In this document: positions 1-8,117 of the stretch, piece after piece
How the letters are laid out: every line of letters starts with the position of its first letter
How positions within the stretch are numbered: position 1 is the stretch's first letter
Assembly: GCA_947166015.1 (NCBI GenBank)
Contig: CAMVCQ010000011.1
Location: 1-36,346, forward strand
From: an uncultured Lachnospiraceae bacterium
Lineage (GTDB): Bacteria > Bacillota > Clostridia > Lachnospirales > Lachnospiraceae
Length of the DNA stretch: 36,346 nt
Direction of reading: 5' to 3'
Translations under genes and position numbers: made by a program
The notes under the pieces: generated by a model
Seen by the model: the letters and a program-made list of their open reading frames with translations, nothing else
What the model was told of the DNA's origin: nothing
Databases searched by the model: none

Positions 1-2
1 TG

Positions 3-761
3 GGGGTTTTGACTTATCCATTAGAGGAAATTTTTCATAAAATGTTTATAAATAGAGGCCAAAGTTACTCTTGGGTTTACGAAGCATATCAAGGTATGCC
101 TACGCTTCGCGTATTATTTTTTGCAATATCCAGTATTCTGGCTGTAGTTTCAGCGATCCAATACTACCGTATGAAGCTAAAGGCAAACAATACAAAACAG
201 CTTCCGATACCCGATATCCTTGTGGATTACGATGTGGAAGGCAAAGCGGGTAGAAATGTTGTTTACCACGCTGTGAAGTGGAATCTGAGTCGTGAAGCCG
301 GAAGAGATGACAGAGCAGATCTAAACGGAGATGCCGGAAGAGAGTGGCTGGCTCTTTATACAACTACTGATGCAGGTATGGGTGAGCCTATCCTTGCAGG
401 CAGCATCGTAGCAAAGACCGGAGATGCAGGTGGAAACAATGCTCCGGGCAACGACTATGAACCGCTCAAACTCTTTGGAAGAGAAGCGATCCAGAACCTT
501 GTTGACGAGACTTATTCCTTCAATGACAAGGTCGGAGGCATCTGGATGTGGTACCAAAGAGATACAGCATCGACTGATGTGGAGGATGATACAAAAAATA
601 ATTCTGAGTCGGAATCCGAACCTGTAGCAAGTACAACGGGCTCAAACATCGGAGGCGGAACAATGGTGTTTGGCATCACAGGAGGAGCCGTAGGAGGATT
701 TATAATCGGAATTTTGGTTATGATGTTCTATAGGAGAAAACGCGAAGAAAAATCAAAATAA
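3..761 (+). CDS. Unknown membrane protein, 5' end outside the window
   Basis: The frame is open to the left edge, so this is probably the C-terminal part of a longer protein. The only early start, a TTG at 9, has no properly spaced ribosome binding site. About 250 residues are visible. There is a hydrophobic segment near residues 33-52 (LRVLFFAISSILAVV), then a polar domain rich in Gly and Asp. A Ser/Glu/Asp-rich linker follows near residues 190-215, then a second membrane segment (GGAVGGFIIGILVMMFY) and a basic RRKREEK tail. The linker, TM and basic tail resemble a cell-surface membrane anchor, but there is no LPXTG motif. A terminator follows at 779-809. I do not recognise the family and assign no function. 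Confidence 0.6.
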   Translation, partial: GVLTYPLEEIFHKMFINRGQSYSWVYEAYQGMPTLRVLFFAISSILAVVSAIQYYRMKLKANNTKQLPIPDILVDYDVEGKAGRNVVYHAVKWNLSREAGRDDRADLNGDAGREWLALYTTTDAGMGEPILAGSIVAKTGDAGGNNAPGNDYEPLKLFGREAIQNLVDETYSFNDKVGGIWMWYQRDTASTDVEDDTKNNSESESEPVASTTGSNIGGGTMVFGITGGAVGGFIIGILVMMFYRRKREEKSK

Positions 762-778
762 TGCATTAAAAATACGAA

Positions 779-809
779 ACGGGCAGTCCGGGTGGCTGCT
801 CGTTTTTTT
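779..809 (+). terminator. Rho-independent terminator
   Basis: An 8-bp stem, ACGGGCAG (779-786) with CTGCTCGT (796-803) including one G.U pair, has a 9-nt loop and a run of seven T from 803. It closes the unknown membrane protein gene 18 bases upstream. Confidence 0.8.
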
Positions 810-843
810 GAAAATATCTGAAACGATAACTACAATATAGTTC

Positions 844-872
844 TTTACAATCATACTTCTATTTGATATAAT
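844..872 (+). promoter_or_regulatory. Sigma-A promoter of the small secreted protein
   Basis: TTTACA at 844-849, a 17-nt spacer and a perfect TATAAT at 867-872. Transcription would start near 879, about 37 nt before the ATG at 916. Confidence 0.75.
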
Positions 873-915
873 GATGACATAGATGGATTTTATTTTGAGA
901 AATGGAGGTATGCAA

Positions 916-1266
916 ATGATTATAAAAAATAAAGCAAAAACAATCATCGTAGCAGGTATGCTGTCACTCGCATTGACAGTACCTGTACTCACACCGGCGG
1001 CAAGCATCATTCCGGGTGCGCCGTCGATCACGAATGTAGCACAGGCAAAGTCGCTCACCGTCAAAGAAGCAAAGAGCAAGATCAAAAAAAAGCTCAAAGC
1101 AAATGGCAAATGGAAAAAAGGCTATAGGATTGATTATATCAAATCAGAAGACGGCTATCGGGCATTTTTCATAGTTAAGTGCTCGTCGTGTTGTGGATGT
1201 ACGCCGGTAGGATATGCAGATGTGAAAAAAAGCACCGGAAAAGTATACTATAAGTTTTACGCTTGA
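916..1266 (+). CDS. Small secreted Cys-rich protein of unknown function
   Basis: 116 residues. The start at 916 is chosen because GGAGG at 904-908 is 7 nt upstream; the ATG at 910 is too close and longer versions run into the promoter. The N-terminus is a Sec signal peptide: basic MIIKNKAK, a hydrophobic core around residues 10-25, then an Ala-rich stretch ending near AQAKS (about residues 42-46), a plausible cleavage region. The mature part is short and very basic (KEAKSKIKKKLKANGKWKKGY) and carries a Cys cluster, CSSCCGC, followed by a beta-rich tail (GYADVKKSTGKVYYKFYA) that looks PepSY-like. The Cys cluster could bind metal or form disulfides; that is inference. It is monocistronic, with its own promoter and terminator. 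Confidence 0.7.
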   Translation: MIIKNKAKTIIVAGMLSLALTVPVLTPAASIIPGAPSITNVAQAKSLTVKEAKSKIKKKLKANGKWKKGYRIDYIKSEDGYRAFFIVKCSSCCGCTPVGYADVKKSTGKVYYKFYA

Positions 1267-1279
1267 TCACGATATTTGG

Positions 1280-1308
1280 GAGCCTCGCGGAAGCGGGGCT
1301 CATTTTTT
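1280..1308 (+). terminator. Rho-independent terminator
   Basis: A 9-bp GC-rich stem, GAGCCTCGC (1280-1288) with GCGGGGCTC (1293-1301), one T.G pair and a GGAA tetraloop, followed by A and six T. It ends the small secreted protein gene. Confidence 0.85.
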
Positions 1309-1328
1309 GAAAAAAAATTTATTTTTTT

Positions 1329-1357
1329 TGTAACGAAATCAAATCTTCTCCGTCTAA
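1329..1357 (+). promoter_or_regulatory. ECF-type promoter, probably autoregulated
   Basis: TGTAAC at 1329-1334, a 16-nt spacer and CGTCTAA at 1351-1357. This is the AAC / CGTC pattern of extracytoplasmic-function sigma promoters rather than a sigma-A promoter. It lies about 35 nt before the ECF sigma gene, so positive autoregulation is the natural inference. No second copy with this spacing was found in the window. Confidence 0.75.
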
Positions 1358-1391
1358 CCTATGAAAAAACAAAAAGGAAAGGTGCGATACA

Positions 1392-1886
1392 TTGAATACG
1401 GAAACCGCGGAAAAACTGTATGAAGTGTGTTACATGAAGGTGTTTTCCTATGTAATGACACTTGTCGGGAACCCGGACGAAGCCATGGAGATAACGCAGG
1501 AAGCATTTTTTCGAGCGATATCAACGGACAAAAAGTTTCGGGGCGAGAGTGAAAGCTATACCTGGTTATGCGCGATTGCAAAAAATGTTTTCATAGATGA
1601 AAAAAGAAGGCACGTCAGGTTTGCGGACGAAGCAGTCCCTGAGAAGCCGGATCCCGGAAAAGACATTGAGACAAGACTTGTTGAAAAAGAAAGCTCGATC
1701 AAGATCCACCGGATACTTCATACACTGGATGAGCCGTACAAGGAGGTTTTCCAGCTGAGGACTTTCGGTGAGCTGTCCTTCAAACAGATCGGATCGATCT
1801 TCGGAAAGACAGAAACCTGGGCCAGAGTTACATATCATCGCGCAAGACTGAAGATTGTGGAAAGGATGGAAGAAGATGAAGTATGA
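1392..1886 (+). CDS. ECF-family RNA polymerase sigma factor
   Basis: 164 residues, a normal size for an ECF sigma factor. Region 2 is visible near residues 8-70 (VCYMKVFSYVMTLVGNPDEAMEITQEAF, then YTWLCAIAKNVFIDEKRR). Region 4 is near residues 108-160 (LDEPYKEVFQLRTFGELSFKQIGSIFGKTETWARVTYHRARLKI). The start is a TTG at 1392, supported by AGGAAAGG about 9 nt upstream; no earlier start fits between it and the ECF promoter. The downstream anti-sigma gene overlaps it by 11 nt, the usual translational coupling of a sigma / anti-sigma pair. Expected role: redirect RNA polymerase to envelope-stress genes when the anti-sigma releases it. The signal cannot be read from sequence. Confidence 0.93.
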   Translation: MNTETAEKLYEVCYMKVFSYVMTLVGNPDEAMEITQEAFFRAISTDKKFRGESESYTWLCAIAKNVFIDEKRRHVRFADEAVPEKPDPGKDIETRLVEKESSIKIHRILHTLDEPYKEVFQLRTFGELSFKQIGSIFGKTETWARVTYHRARLKIVERMEEDEV

Positions 1887-2832
1887 ATGTGATATGATCG
1901 CGGATCTGCTGCCACTCTACAAAGACGGAGCGTGCAGTGAGGCCAGCGAACGGATAGTAAAAGAACATCTGTCAGAGTGTGAAAAATGCTCCGACATTCT
2001 GAAAAAAATGGACAAAAGTGAGATCGACGATGAAATCATCCGTGAAAAAGAGGATGTGATCAGTTCGCAGGCAAAATTTTTCAAAAGAAAAAGTGAGATA
2101 GCCGGAGGCATAGTGGCAGCGGTGTTTATGATACCGATATTGGTTTGCCTGATAGTAAATCTTGCAACAGGAGCGGGACTGACTTGGTTTTTTGTAGTGC
2201 TTGCAGCTATGCTTATACCAACATCGCTTATCGTAGTTCCGTTGATGGTTCCCAAAAACAAATTTTTGATCTCTGCAGGGGCGTTTACAGCAAGCCTTAT
2301 GGTGCTGCTTGCCGTGGTTGGTATATACACCCGGGGTAATTGGTTTTTCGTTGCGGCGTCATCGACGCTGTTTGGATTGGTTGTCTTGGGAGGACCGTTT
2401 GTTGTGGCAACAGAGCCTGTGAAAAGCGCATTGAAAAACTACAAAGGCTTGACGCTTATGGGCGCGTACACAGTTACGTTCGCCATTATGATGTTTTGCA
2501 TAGGACTTATGAGCGGACCGGGGTTTTTCAGGATGGCATTTGCTATATCCTTCCCTCTTGTGGGGGTGGCTTGGATCGTATTTGCACTTATCAGATATGT
2601 GCCGCTAAATGGCTTTATCAAAACAGGAATTTGTGTTTGCGGTCTGTCGGTATTTAGTTTCTTTTCAACAGATATCATTTTTGCACTTATGAGTCCTGTG
2701 ATAGACAACAATTCAGTCGTTGTGGTATCTGTGATATCGCCATTTATCTGGCTTTTGGCAGGAGTAGGGATCGGCGTGGTATTTTTGCTGATCGGCATAA
2801 TAATCATGATCGCGGGAGGAAATAAAAAATGA
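1876..2832 (+). CDS. Zinc-finger anti-sigma factor with eight membrane segments
   Basis: 318 residues from the ATG at 1876, which lies inside the end of the sigma gene and has a purine-rich site just upstream. Residues 1-45 form a ZAS-type zinc finger with C5, C20, H31, C35 and C38, including the HxxxCxxC signature (HLSECEKC). This domain normally clamps the cognate ECF sigma factor. After a charged linker come about eight hydrophobic segments (residues about 75-318), far more than the single TM of most ZAS anti-sigmas, so the membrane part may itself sense the signal. That last point is inference. The stop overlaps the ATG of the DUF4097 lipoprotein (ATGA), so sigma, anti-sigma and lipoprotein form one coupled operon. 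Confidence 0.85.
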   Translation: MKYECDMIADLLPLYKDGACSEASERIVKEHLSECEKCSDILKKMDKSEIDDEIIREKEDVISSQAKFFKRKSEIAGGIVAAVFMIPILVCLIVNLATGAGLTWFFVVLAAMLIPTSLIVVPLMVPKNKFLISAGAFTASLMVLLAVVGIYTRGNWFFVAASSTLFGLVVLGGPFVVATEPVKSALKNYKGLTLMGAYTVTFAIMMFCIGLMSGPGFFRMAFAISFPLVGVAWIVFALIRYVPLNGFIKTGICVCGLSVFSFFSTDIIFALMSPVIDNNSVVVVSVISPFIWLLAGVGIGVVFLLIGIIIMIAGGNKK

Positions 2833-3755
2833 AAAAGAAGAGTTTGTATTTGACTATGGTGGGTATGGCAGTGCTTCTGATGGGAGTGCTCACGGGATGC
2901 ATGACACAATATACATACAACAATGCAGATAAGTATATGGTCGGTGACAGGGTGGTCACGGAAACAATTGACACAATAGACATAAACTATCTTTCCGGAA
3001 ATGTTGATATTTCGACTTCCGCAAAAAACGAGATCAGTATCAGTGAGACTTCAAACAGAGAGCTTGGTGACGAGCTGAAGGTCCATACCTGGGTTGACGG
3101 AAGCACTCTTTATGTGAAATACTGTGCTTCGGGAAATGTCTTAAATTTTAAAGATATCGATAAAAAATTGAGTATAGTTATCCCTTCATCGCTTAAGCTT
3201 GCCAAATTCAAGTCTGAGCTTTCCTCTGCAGAATTCAGGACGACTTCCTTAAAAGCGGATGCAGTGGACATTGAGGCTTCCTCCGGTAGTATCGATATTG
3301 AGTGTGAGGCCAGGGATATAAACCTTGATGTATCATCCGGAAAAATCACTCTAAAACAGCGTGGAAACAGTGATTCTATAAATATGGATGCTTCATCAGG
3401 AAGCATAACTGCCGATATTGAAAAAGCATCTCAGATGAGTGTGGAAGTGAGCTCCGGAGACAGTTCGATAAAAGCGGATAGCATTGATGATATGCAGTAC
3501 GGAGCATCAAGTGGTGACACGAGTATTTCTCTCGGCGTTGCCCCGAAAAACTCATCATTTGATGCATCATCCGGCAGGATTGAGATCCTTCTTCCGGAAA
3601 ACTCAGATCTGAGTGTGAACGTTGATACTTCAAGCGGTGAATTTAATTATGAGCTGCCTTTTGAGAAAAATGGAGATACCTACATAGCCGGAAATGGTAC
3701 GAACAAGATGAACATCGATACATCTTCCGGTAATGTGAGCATTCTTAAGCGATAG
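2829..3755 (+). CDS. DUF4097-family beta-repeat lipoprotein
   Basis: 308 residues. The N-terminus is a lipoprotein signal with lipobox LTGC at about residues 21-24, so the mature protein should be lipid-anchored outside the cell. From about residue 145 to the end, a motif of hydrophobic-x-hydrophobic-x-S-S-G recurs about eight times every 18-25 residues (EASSGSI, DVSSGKI, DASSGSI, EVSSGDS, GASSGDT, DASSGRI, DTSSGEF, DTSSGNV). This is the pattern of the DUF4097 / putative-adhesin beta-solenoid family. It is the last gene of the ECF operon and overlaps the anti-sigma stop by 4 nt. It may be a regulon effector or part of the sensing complex; DUF4097 proteins are often encoded beside regulators, and their biochemical role is not established. 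Confidence 0.88.
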   Translation: MKKKSLYLTMVGMAVLLMGVLTGCMTQYTYNNADKYMVGDRVVTETIDTIDINYLSGNVDISTSAKNEISISETSNRELGDELKVHTWVDGSTLYVKYCASGNVLNFKDIDKKLSIVIPSSLKLAKFKSELSSAEFRTTSLKADAVDIEASSGSIDIECEARDINLDVSSGKITLKQRGNSDSINMDASSGSITADIEKASQMSVEVSSGDSSIKADSIDDMQYGASSGDTSISLGVAPKNSSFDASSGRIEILLPENSDLSVNVDTSSGEFNYELPFEKNGDTYIAGNGTNKMNIDTSSGNVSILKR

Positions 3756-3782
3756 CATTGTCGGTCGGACGTAACGGTATTG

Positions 3783-3811
3783 TTGACAGATATAAGTAAT
3801 AATGGTATTAT
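3783..3811 (+). promoter_or_regulatory. Sigma-A promoter of the TSCPD-amidase operon
   Basis: A perfect TTGACA at 3783-3788, a 17-nt spacer and TATTAT at 3806-3811. The -10 lies inside the left arm of the hairpin at 3805-3841, so promoter and hairpin share sequence. The ATG is at 3861. Confidence 0.8.
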
Positions 3812-3849
3812 AATCACAGCGATTTGTTGTGATTATAATACTTTTTTTT
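3805..3849 (+). terminator. Perfect 14-bp hairpin with T8, terminator overlapping a promoter
   Basis: Arms 3805-3818 and 3828-3841 are perfectly complementary over 14 bp (GTATTATAATCACA and its complement), with a 9-nt loop and eight T at 3842-3849. Read-through RNA from the ECF operon would form the full hairpin and terminate. RNA starting at the local promoter would start near the loop, lack the left arm and escape termination. The dyad could also be a repressor operator across -10 and +1. Confidence 0.75.
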
Positions 3850-3860
3850 GGAGGAGAATC

Positions 3861-4106
3861 ATGGAATACTCGTACAATACCAAAGGAACCTGTTCATCAA
3901 AAATTGATTTTGACATCAATGATAATGTCATCACCAATGTCAGATTTACAGGTGGATGCAATGGCAATCTTCAGGCAATTTCTAAGCTTGTTGAGGGCAA
4001 AACGGCAGATGAGATCGAGTCCCTGCTCAAAGGCATAAACTGCAACGGAAGAGGAACTTCCTGTGGCGACCAGCTTGCAAGAGCGGTCAGAGAGGCAGCA
4101 GTATGA
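3861..4106 (+). CDS. TSCPD domain protein (TIGR03905-like)
   Basis: 81 residues. The start at 3861 follows GGAGGAG at 3850-3856, placed directly after the T-tract of the hairpin. Longer N-termini would translate through the promoter and are rejected. The sequence matches the small TSCPD family seen alone in Clostridia and as the C-terminal domain of class II ribonucleotide reductases: TGGCNGNLQA, then INCNGRGTSCGDQLARAV at the C-terminus. Three Cys lie in these motifs (GGC, INC, TSC) with a fourth near the N-terminus (GTC), so a metal site is likely. The stand-alone form has no established function. The stop overlaps the ATG of the amidase gene (ATGA), so the two are translationally coupled, although no functional link is obvious. 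Confidence 0.88.
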   Translation: MEYSYNTKGTCSSKIDFDINDNVITNVRFTGGCNGNLQAISKLVEGKTADEIESLLKGINCNGRGTSCGDQLARAVREAAV

Positions 4107-6064
4107 AAAAAAGATTATTTGGAAAAAAATTGATTGCAGCTGCAACGGCGTTGGTTCTCGTCGGGGGCGTTTTTGCGCCGGTCGGTCAGGGCAAGACTTC
4201 GCAGGCAAAGGCTGCGACTGAGTCAAAAAAGCTTGCAAAAATATTCAGAACAACAGAGCTTGAGGATGCTTCCATCGACGCATTGCAAAAAGCCATGAAA
4301 AGCGGCAGGCTTACATCAAAGCAGCTTACTCAGATGTATATAGACCGAATAAAAGCGTATGACGAAAAGCTAAAGCTAAACTCTGTGATAGCGATAAATC
4401 CCAACGCTCTCAAGGAGGCCAAGGCCTTCGATAAGGAGCGCAAAAAAGGCAAAGTAAGGGGTGCACTTCACGGTATACCCATTATTGTAAAAGACAATAT
4501 CGATGTGAAAAATATGCCGACAACAGCCGGCAGTCTTGCGCTGTACTACAACATCCCGAATAAGGACAGCTATATCATCAAAAAGCTCAGAAAAGCAGGC
4601 GCCGTGATCATCGGAAAAGCAAACCTTTCTGAGTTTGCAGACAGCGCGGTTGATTCAAGCTCAGTGCTTGGTGGTACTGTTCACAATCCGTATGATTTTT
4701 CAAGAGAACCCGGTGGTTCATCGGGCGGAACAGGCGTTGCTGTTACCTGTAATTTCTGTGCTGCAGGACTTGGGACTGACACAGGCGGGTCTATCCGTAT
4801 GCCTTCTATCTGCAACAATCTCTACGGCATCAGACCGTCAAAAGGTCTGACATCCATTGGCAGGGTTATCCCTCTTGATGCAGAAAGAGACACGACAGGA
4901 CCTATCGCCAGAAATGCGAAAGACCTTTCATACGTTCTTGAAAACATGTCCGGTACAGATGCAGAGGATGATTATACAAAAGAAGTATCAGCTGATAAAT
5001 TGCTTGGTAAAGGATACTCAAAGTATCTGAAAAAAGATTATTTAAAAGGCAAAAGAATAGGATATTTTGACATTTCATTTAATGATATAGAAGAGGTTTA
5101 TGATGAAGATGGCGAAGGTGATGATTATGATATCGATGTCACGCCACCTGATAATAAAGTCCGGGAAATGCTGTTAAAAACAAGGTCGAATTTGAGAAAA
5201 GCAGGTGCAGAATTAGTCGATATATCAGACGATCTGAACAGGGACATCATTCAGGAAGAGATATATGAGGTTGAAGCCAATAGCGGTGGTTATACGTTTG
5301 AATACGATATGAACAGCTATTTCCATACACTTGGTGACAGAGCTTCATACAAAACATTGAAAGAACTTGTAAACTCAGGCAATGGTGTAAACTTCACCAA
5401 TCTGTTCGAAGATGATGACAGTCTTGCAGACTCGTATGAGACAACAGAAAATCCGTATACGGAAACGGCAAGTGGATATGCACGAACAACTGAATGGGAG
5501 TATATGCTTAAGTTCAGACAAAAAATAAATGAAGTGATAAGCAACAATAACCTCGATGCGATCATTTATATGCCCACGATGAATGTTCCGTCTGTCCTTG
5601 AGCAGGCAGGACATCAGCTCTCCGGGTCGAGATTACTCTGGGTTTTCGGACCGGTTGCGGGTCTTCCGGAGGTTGTGATACCGATGGGATTTGCAGATAC
5701 GGATGAAACCGCAAACATTGAGCTTCCGTCGGGGATTGCGCTTGTGGGGGCATTTGGAAAAGAGAAGACCCTTATGCAGGTTGCGTACGCATATCAGCTA
5801 CAGGCCGGAAGTGTGATCCGCCGTGCACCGGCTTGCGTACCTGCACTCAAAGACAACAGGCTGAACTCATTCCTGAAAAAGCTGATCAAAAAAGTAAGCA
5901 AATGGAATACAAAAAAATTGTCAAAGAAAAAGCCTACGCTTGTTAAACTTCTTGAGAATGCTTGCATAAAAGCAGCGGAGGTTAACTGGTCAAAGCCCAA
6001 AGAGGTTTACAAAAGGGCCAAGGCACTGGCAACCTGTTTTGATAACGCAAAAGCCGCTTCATAA
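4103..6064 (+). CDS. Secreted amidase-signature enzyme
   Basis: 653 residues. The N-terminus is a Sec signal peptide (MKKRLFGKKLIAAATALVLVG, with possible cleavage near SQAKAA), so the enzyme acts outside the cytoplasm, unlike GatA. The amidase-signature catalytic residues are present: Lys130 (IVKDNID), cis-Ser206 (GGSSGGTG) and nucleophile Ser230 (GTDTGGSIR), with spacings close to those of the family (76 and 24 residues). The family hydrolyses carboxylic amides; the substrate here is unknown. An acidic insert near residues 330-350 (DEDGEGDDYDIDV) and a Lys-rich C-terminal extension from about residue 590 are additional to the core. GatA is unlikely because of the signal peptide and the absence of gatB/gatC nearby. 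It is second in the operon after the TSCPD gene. Confidence 0.9.
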   Translation: MKKRLFGKKLIAAATALVLVGGVFAPVGQGKTSQAKAATESKKLAKIFRTTELEDASIDALQKAMKSGRLTSKQLTQMYIDRIKAYDEKLKLNSVIAINPNALKEAKAFDKERKKGKVRGALHGIPIIVKDNIDVKNMPTTAGSLALYYNIPNKDSYIIKKLRKAGAVIIGKANLSEFADSAVDSSSVLGGTVHNPYDFSREPGGSSGGTGVAVTCNFCAAGLGTDTGGSIRMPSICNNLYGIRPSKGLTSIGRVIPLDAERDTTGPIARNAKDLSYVLENMSGTDAEDDYTKEVSADKLLGKGYSKYLKKDYLKGKRIGYFDISFNDIEEVYDEDGEGDDYDIDVTPPDNKVREMLLKTRSNLRKAGAELVDISDDLNRDIIQEEIYEVEANSGGYTFEYDMNSYFHTLGDRASYKTLKELVNSGNGVNFTNLFEDDDSLADSYETTENPYTETASGYARTTEWEYMLKFRQKINEVISNNNLDAIIYMPTMNVPSVLEQAGHQLSGSRLLWVFGPVAGLPEVVIPMGFADTDETANIELPSGIALVGAFGKEKTLMQVAYAYQLQAGSVIRRAPACVPALKDNRLNSFLKKLIKKVSKWNTKKLSKKKPTLVKLLENACIKAAEVNWSKPKEVYKRAKALATCFDNAKAAS

Positions 6065-6075
6065 CTATAAGCAAC

Positions 6076-6114
6076 AAAAAAAAGTATCGCAGAGTTTTCC
6101 GCGATACTTTTTTT
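6076..6114. terminator. Bidirectional terminator between convergent genes
   Basis: GTATCGC (6084-6090) and GCGATAC (6101-6107) form the core stem. It is flanked by A8 on the left and T7 on the right, so it works on both strands and ends both the amidase operon (plus) and the riboflavin operon (minus). Confidence 0.88.
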
Positions 6115-6122
6115 GACAATGA

Positions 6123-7337
6123 TCATTCGTAGGTTGTCATGTGAGACATTTTTTCTTGTTTAGTCTTTAAATATTTGTAGTCCTCCGGCTTTGCTTTCAT
6201 CTGAAGCGGGACGCGTTCATTGATCGTTATTCCGTAGCCTGAGAGGCCGGCAATTTTAGTTGGATTATTGGTGAGCAGTCGCAGGCTTTTGACGCCGAGG
6301 TCATACAGGATCTGAGCGCCTATACCGTACTCGCGAAGGTCTGGAGCAAACCCGAGCTTGATATTGGCCTCGACCGTGTCGTAACCGTCCTCCTGAAGCT
6401 CGTAGGCTTTTAGTTTGTTTATAAGTCCGATTCCGCGGCCTTCCTGTCGCATATACAAAAGAATGCCGCGACCTTCCTCGGCTATCATACGCATCGCAGT
6501 ATCAAGCTGCTCGCCGCAGTCGCACCTTTTTGAGCCGAAAACATCTCCGGTCAGGCACTCGGAGTGAACTCTGCACAGGATGTTTTCTCCGTCTGAGATA
6601 TCACCCATAACAAGTGCTACATGGTGTTCATCATTAGTTTTATTTTTGTAGCCGCAGATAGAAAATTCGCCGTATTTGGTCGGCAGCTTTGCAACTGCTT
6701 CTTTGGAGACAAGAGTTTCTGTTTCAAGTCTTGTCCTTATCAGTTCCTCTATCGTTATGACTTTGATCCCGAGCTCTTTTGCAAAATCATACAGCTCGGG
6801 AGTTCTCATCATAGTTCCGTCATCACGCATTATCTCGCAGCACAGTCCGCATTCTTTGAGACCTGCAAGTCTCATAAGGTCCACGGTAGCCTCTGTGTGC
6901 CCGGCTCTTTTGAGTACTCCACCCGGTCTTGCTTCGAGAGGAAACATATGTCCCGGTCTTCTGAAATCCTCGGGCCTTGCTCCATCCTCGACACATTTCA
7001 TCGCAGTTAATGATCTTTCTACTGCGGATATTCCCGTGGTTGTATCGACGTGATCTATGGATACAGTAAACGCGGTGGCGTGATTGTCTGTATTGTTTTC
7101 AACCATCTGATCAAGCCCGAGTTTTTTTGTGAGCTCACCGCTCATCGGCATACAGATAAGTCCCTTTGCGCGGCTTGCCATCAGGTTTACATTTTCTGTT
7201 GTTGCAAACTCGGCAGCACAGATCAGATCGCCCTCGTTTTCCCTGTCGGGATCGTCTATGACAAGTATTACCTTTCCGGCACGAAGGTCGTCAAGTGCCT
7301 CATTTATAGTTGAAAGATTTGATGAATATTCGCTCAT
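6123..7337 (-). CDS. ribBA: Bifunctional RibBA: DHBP synthase / GTP cyclohydrolase II
   Basis: 404 residues, the normal length. Residues 1 to about 200 are 3,4-dihydroxy-2-butanone-4-phosphate synthase, which converts ribulose 5-phosphate to the four-carbon riboflavin precursor ([19 protein letters not shown], then [13 protein letters not shown]). Residues about 205-404 are GTP cyclohydrolase II, with the zinc Cys set in [18 protein letters not shown] and RQEGRGIGL. Both domains look complete. It is the last gene of the minus-strand set mscL-ribH-ribE-ribBA, 89 bases after ribE. The gene for the next step, ribD, is on the opposite strand at 11034. Confidence 0.97.
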   Translation of the reverse strand: MSEYSSNLSTINEALDDLRAGKVILVIDDPDRENEGDLICAAEFATTENVNLMASRAKGLICMPMSGELTKKLGLDQMVENNTDNHATAFTVSIDHVDTTTGISAVERSLTAMKCVEDGARPEDFRRPGHMFPLEARPGGVLKRAGHTEATVDLMRLAGLKECGLCCEIMRDDGTMMRTPELYDFAKELGIKVITIEELIRTRLETETLVSKEAVAKLPTKYGEFSICGYKNKTNDEHHVALVMGDISDGENILCRVHSECLTGDVFGSKRCDCGEQLDTAMRMIAEEGRGILLYMRQEGRGIGLINKLKAYELQEDGYDTVEANIKLGFAPDLREYGIGAQILYDLGVKSLRLLTNNPTKIAGLSGYGITINERVPLQMKAKPEDYKYLKTKQEKMSHMTTYE

Positions 7338-7426
7338 TTTTCTCCCCGTTCTTTTGTATAAATAATTCTTATAATTTGTATTGAAATAATTATATATTGT
7401 ACAAGTTTTTTTGATGATATTCTATA

Positions 7427-8080
7427 TCAAATAAAGCCGTTCTCAGCAAGAAATTCTGTCGCACTTTCATAACTGTCAAGCTTTGAAGGCTTCTTTTTTG
7501 AGTTCATTTTTTCTATATATTTTCCGTAAATATCAGTTTCGATATTTATGATGTCGCCGACTTTTTTTGAGGATAATGTAGTGTGTGATCCGGTGTGCGG
7601 TATGATAGAAACCGTGAAGCTTTTGTCATCCGAGGCTGCAACCGTGAGGCTTATCCCGTCGAGTGCAACGGAGCCTTTTGTAACTATGTAGCGCATCATC
7701 GCTTCGTCAGTTTTTATGCGATACACTACAGCCATTTCTTCTCGGGTTATATCGGATATGATCCCTGTTCCGTCTATGTGGCCGGACACCATATGACCGC
7801 CAAACCTTCCGTTTGCGGGCATCGCTCTTTCTAAGTTTACTTCGCTTCCGGCAGATAGCTTTCCAAGTGAGCTTCGTCTGATGGTTTCGTCCATTACGTC
7901 GGCGCAAAACCCGTTCTCGTCCAGTGAAGTCACCGTCAGGCAGACACCGTTTACACAGATGCTGTCGCCTGTTTTTGTTCCCTCCAAAACCTTGTCAGCA
8001 AGCACATAAAGAGAGGCTGACGATGCGCCTCTCTTTATGGATTTGATCTTACCTGTTTCTTCTATTATTCCAGTAAACAA
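7427..8080 (-). CDS. ribE: Riboflavin synthase alpha subunit
   Basis: 217 residues from a TTG start at 8080, which gives the canonical N-terminus M-FTGIIEETG. AGGTG lies 7 nt upstream and overlaps a GTG that would add three residues (end 8089). Two lumazine-binding repeats are visible: residues about 1-95 (FTGIIEETG, GDSICVNGVCLTV) and about 96-195 (GGHMVSGHIDGTG, GSVALDGISLTV, TDIYGKYIEK). The enzyme dismutates two 6,7-dimethyl-8-ribityllumazine molecules to riboflavin. A C-terminal extension of about 15 residues (LDSYESATEFLAENGFI) follows the second repeat. It lies 37 bases downstream of ribH. Confidence 0.95.
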   Translation of the reverse strand: MFTGIIEETGKIKSIKRGASSASLYVLADKVLEGTKTGDSICVNGVCLTVTSLDENGFCADVMDETIRRSSLGKLSAGSEVNLERAMPANGRFGGHMVSGHIDGTGIISDITREEMAVVYRIKTDEAMMRYIVTKGSVALDGISLTVAASDDKSFTVSIIPHTGSHTTLSSKKVGDIINIETDIYGKYIEKMNSKKKPSKLDSYESATEFLAENGFI

Positions 8081-8117
8081 TTGTTTCACCTGTTTGTAAA
8101 AAAATGTTCCGAACAGA

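Noticed and set aside
8081..8089. GTG at 8089 as the ribE start
   Set aside because: It overlaps the AGGTG ribosome binding site; the TTG at 8080 gives the family N-terminus.
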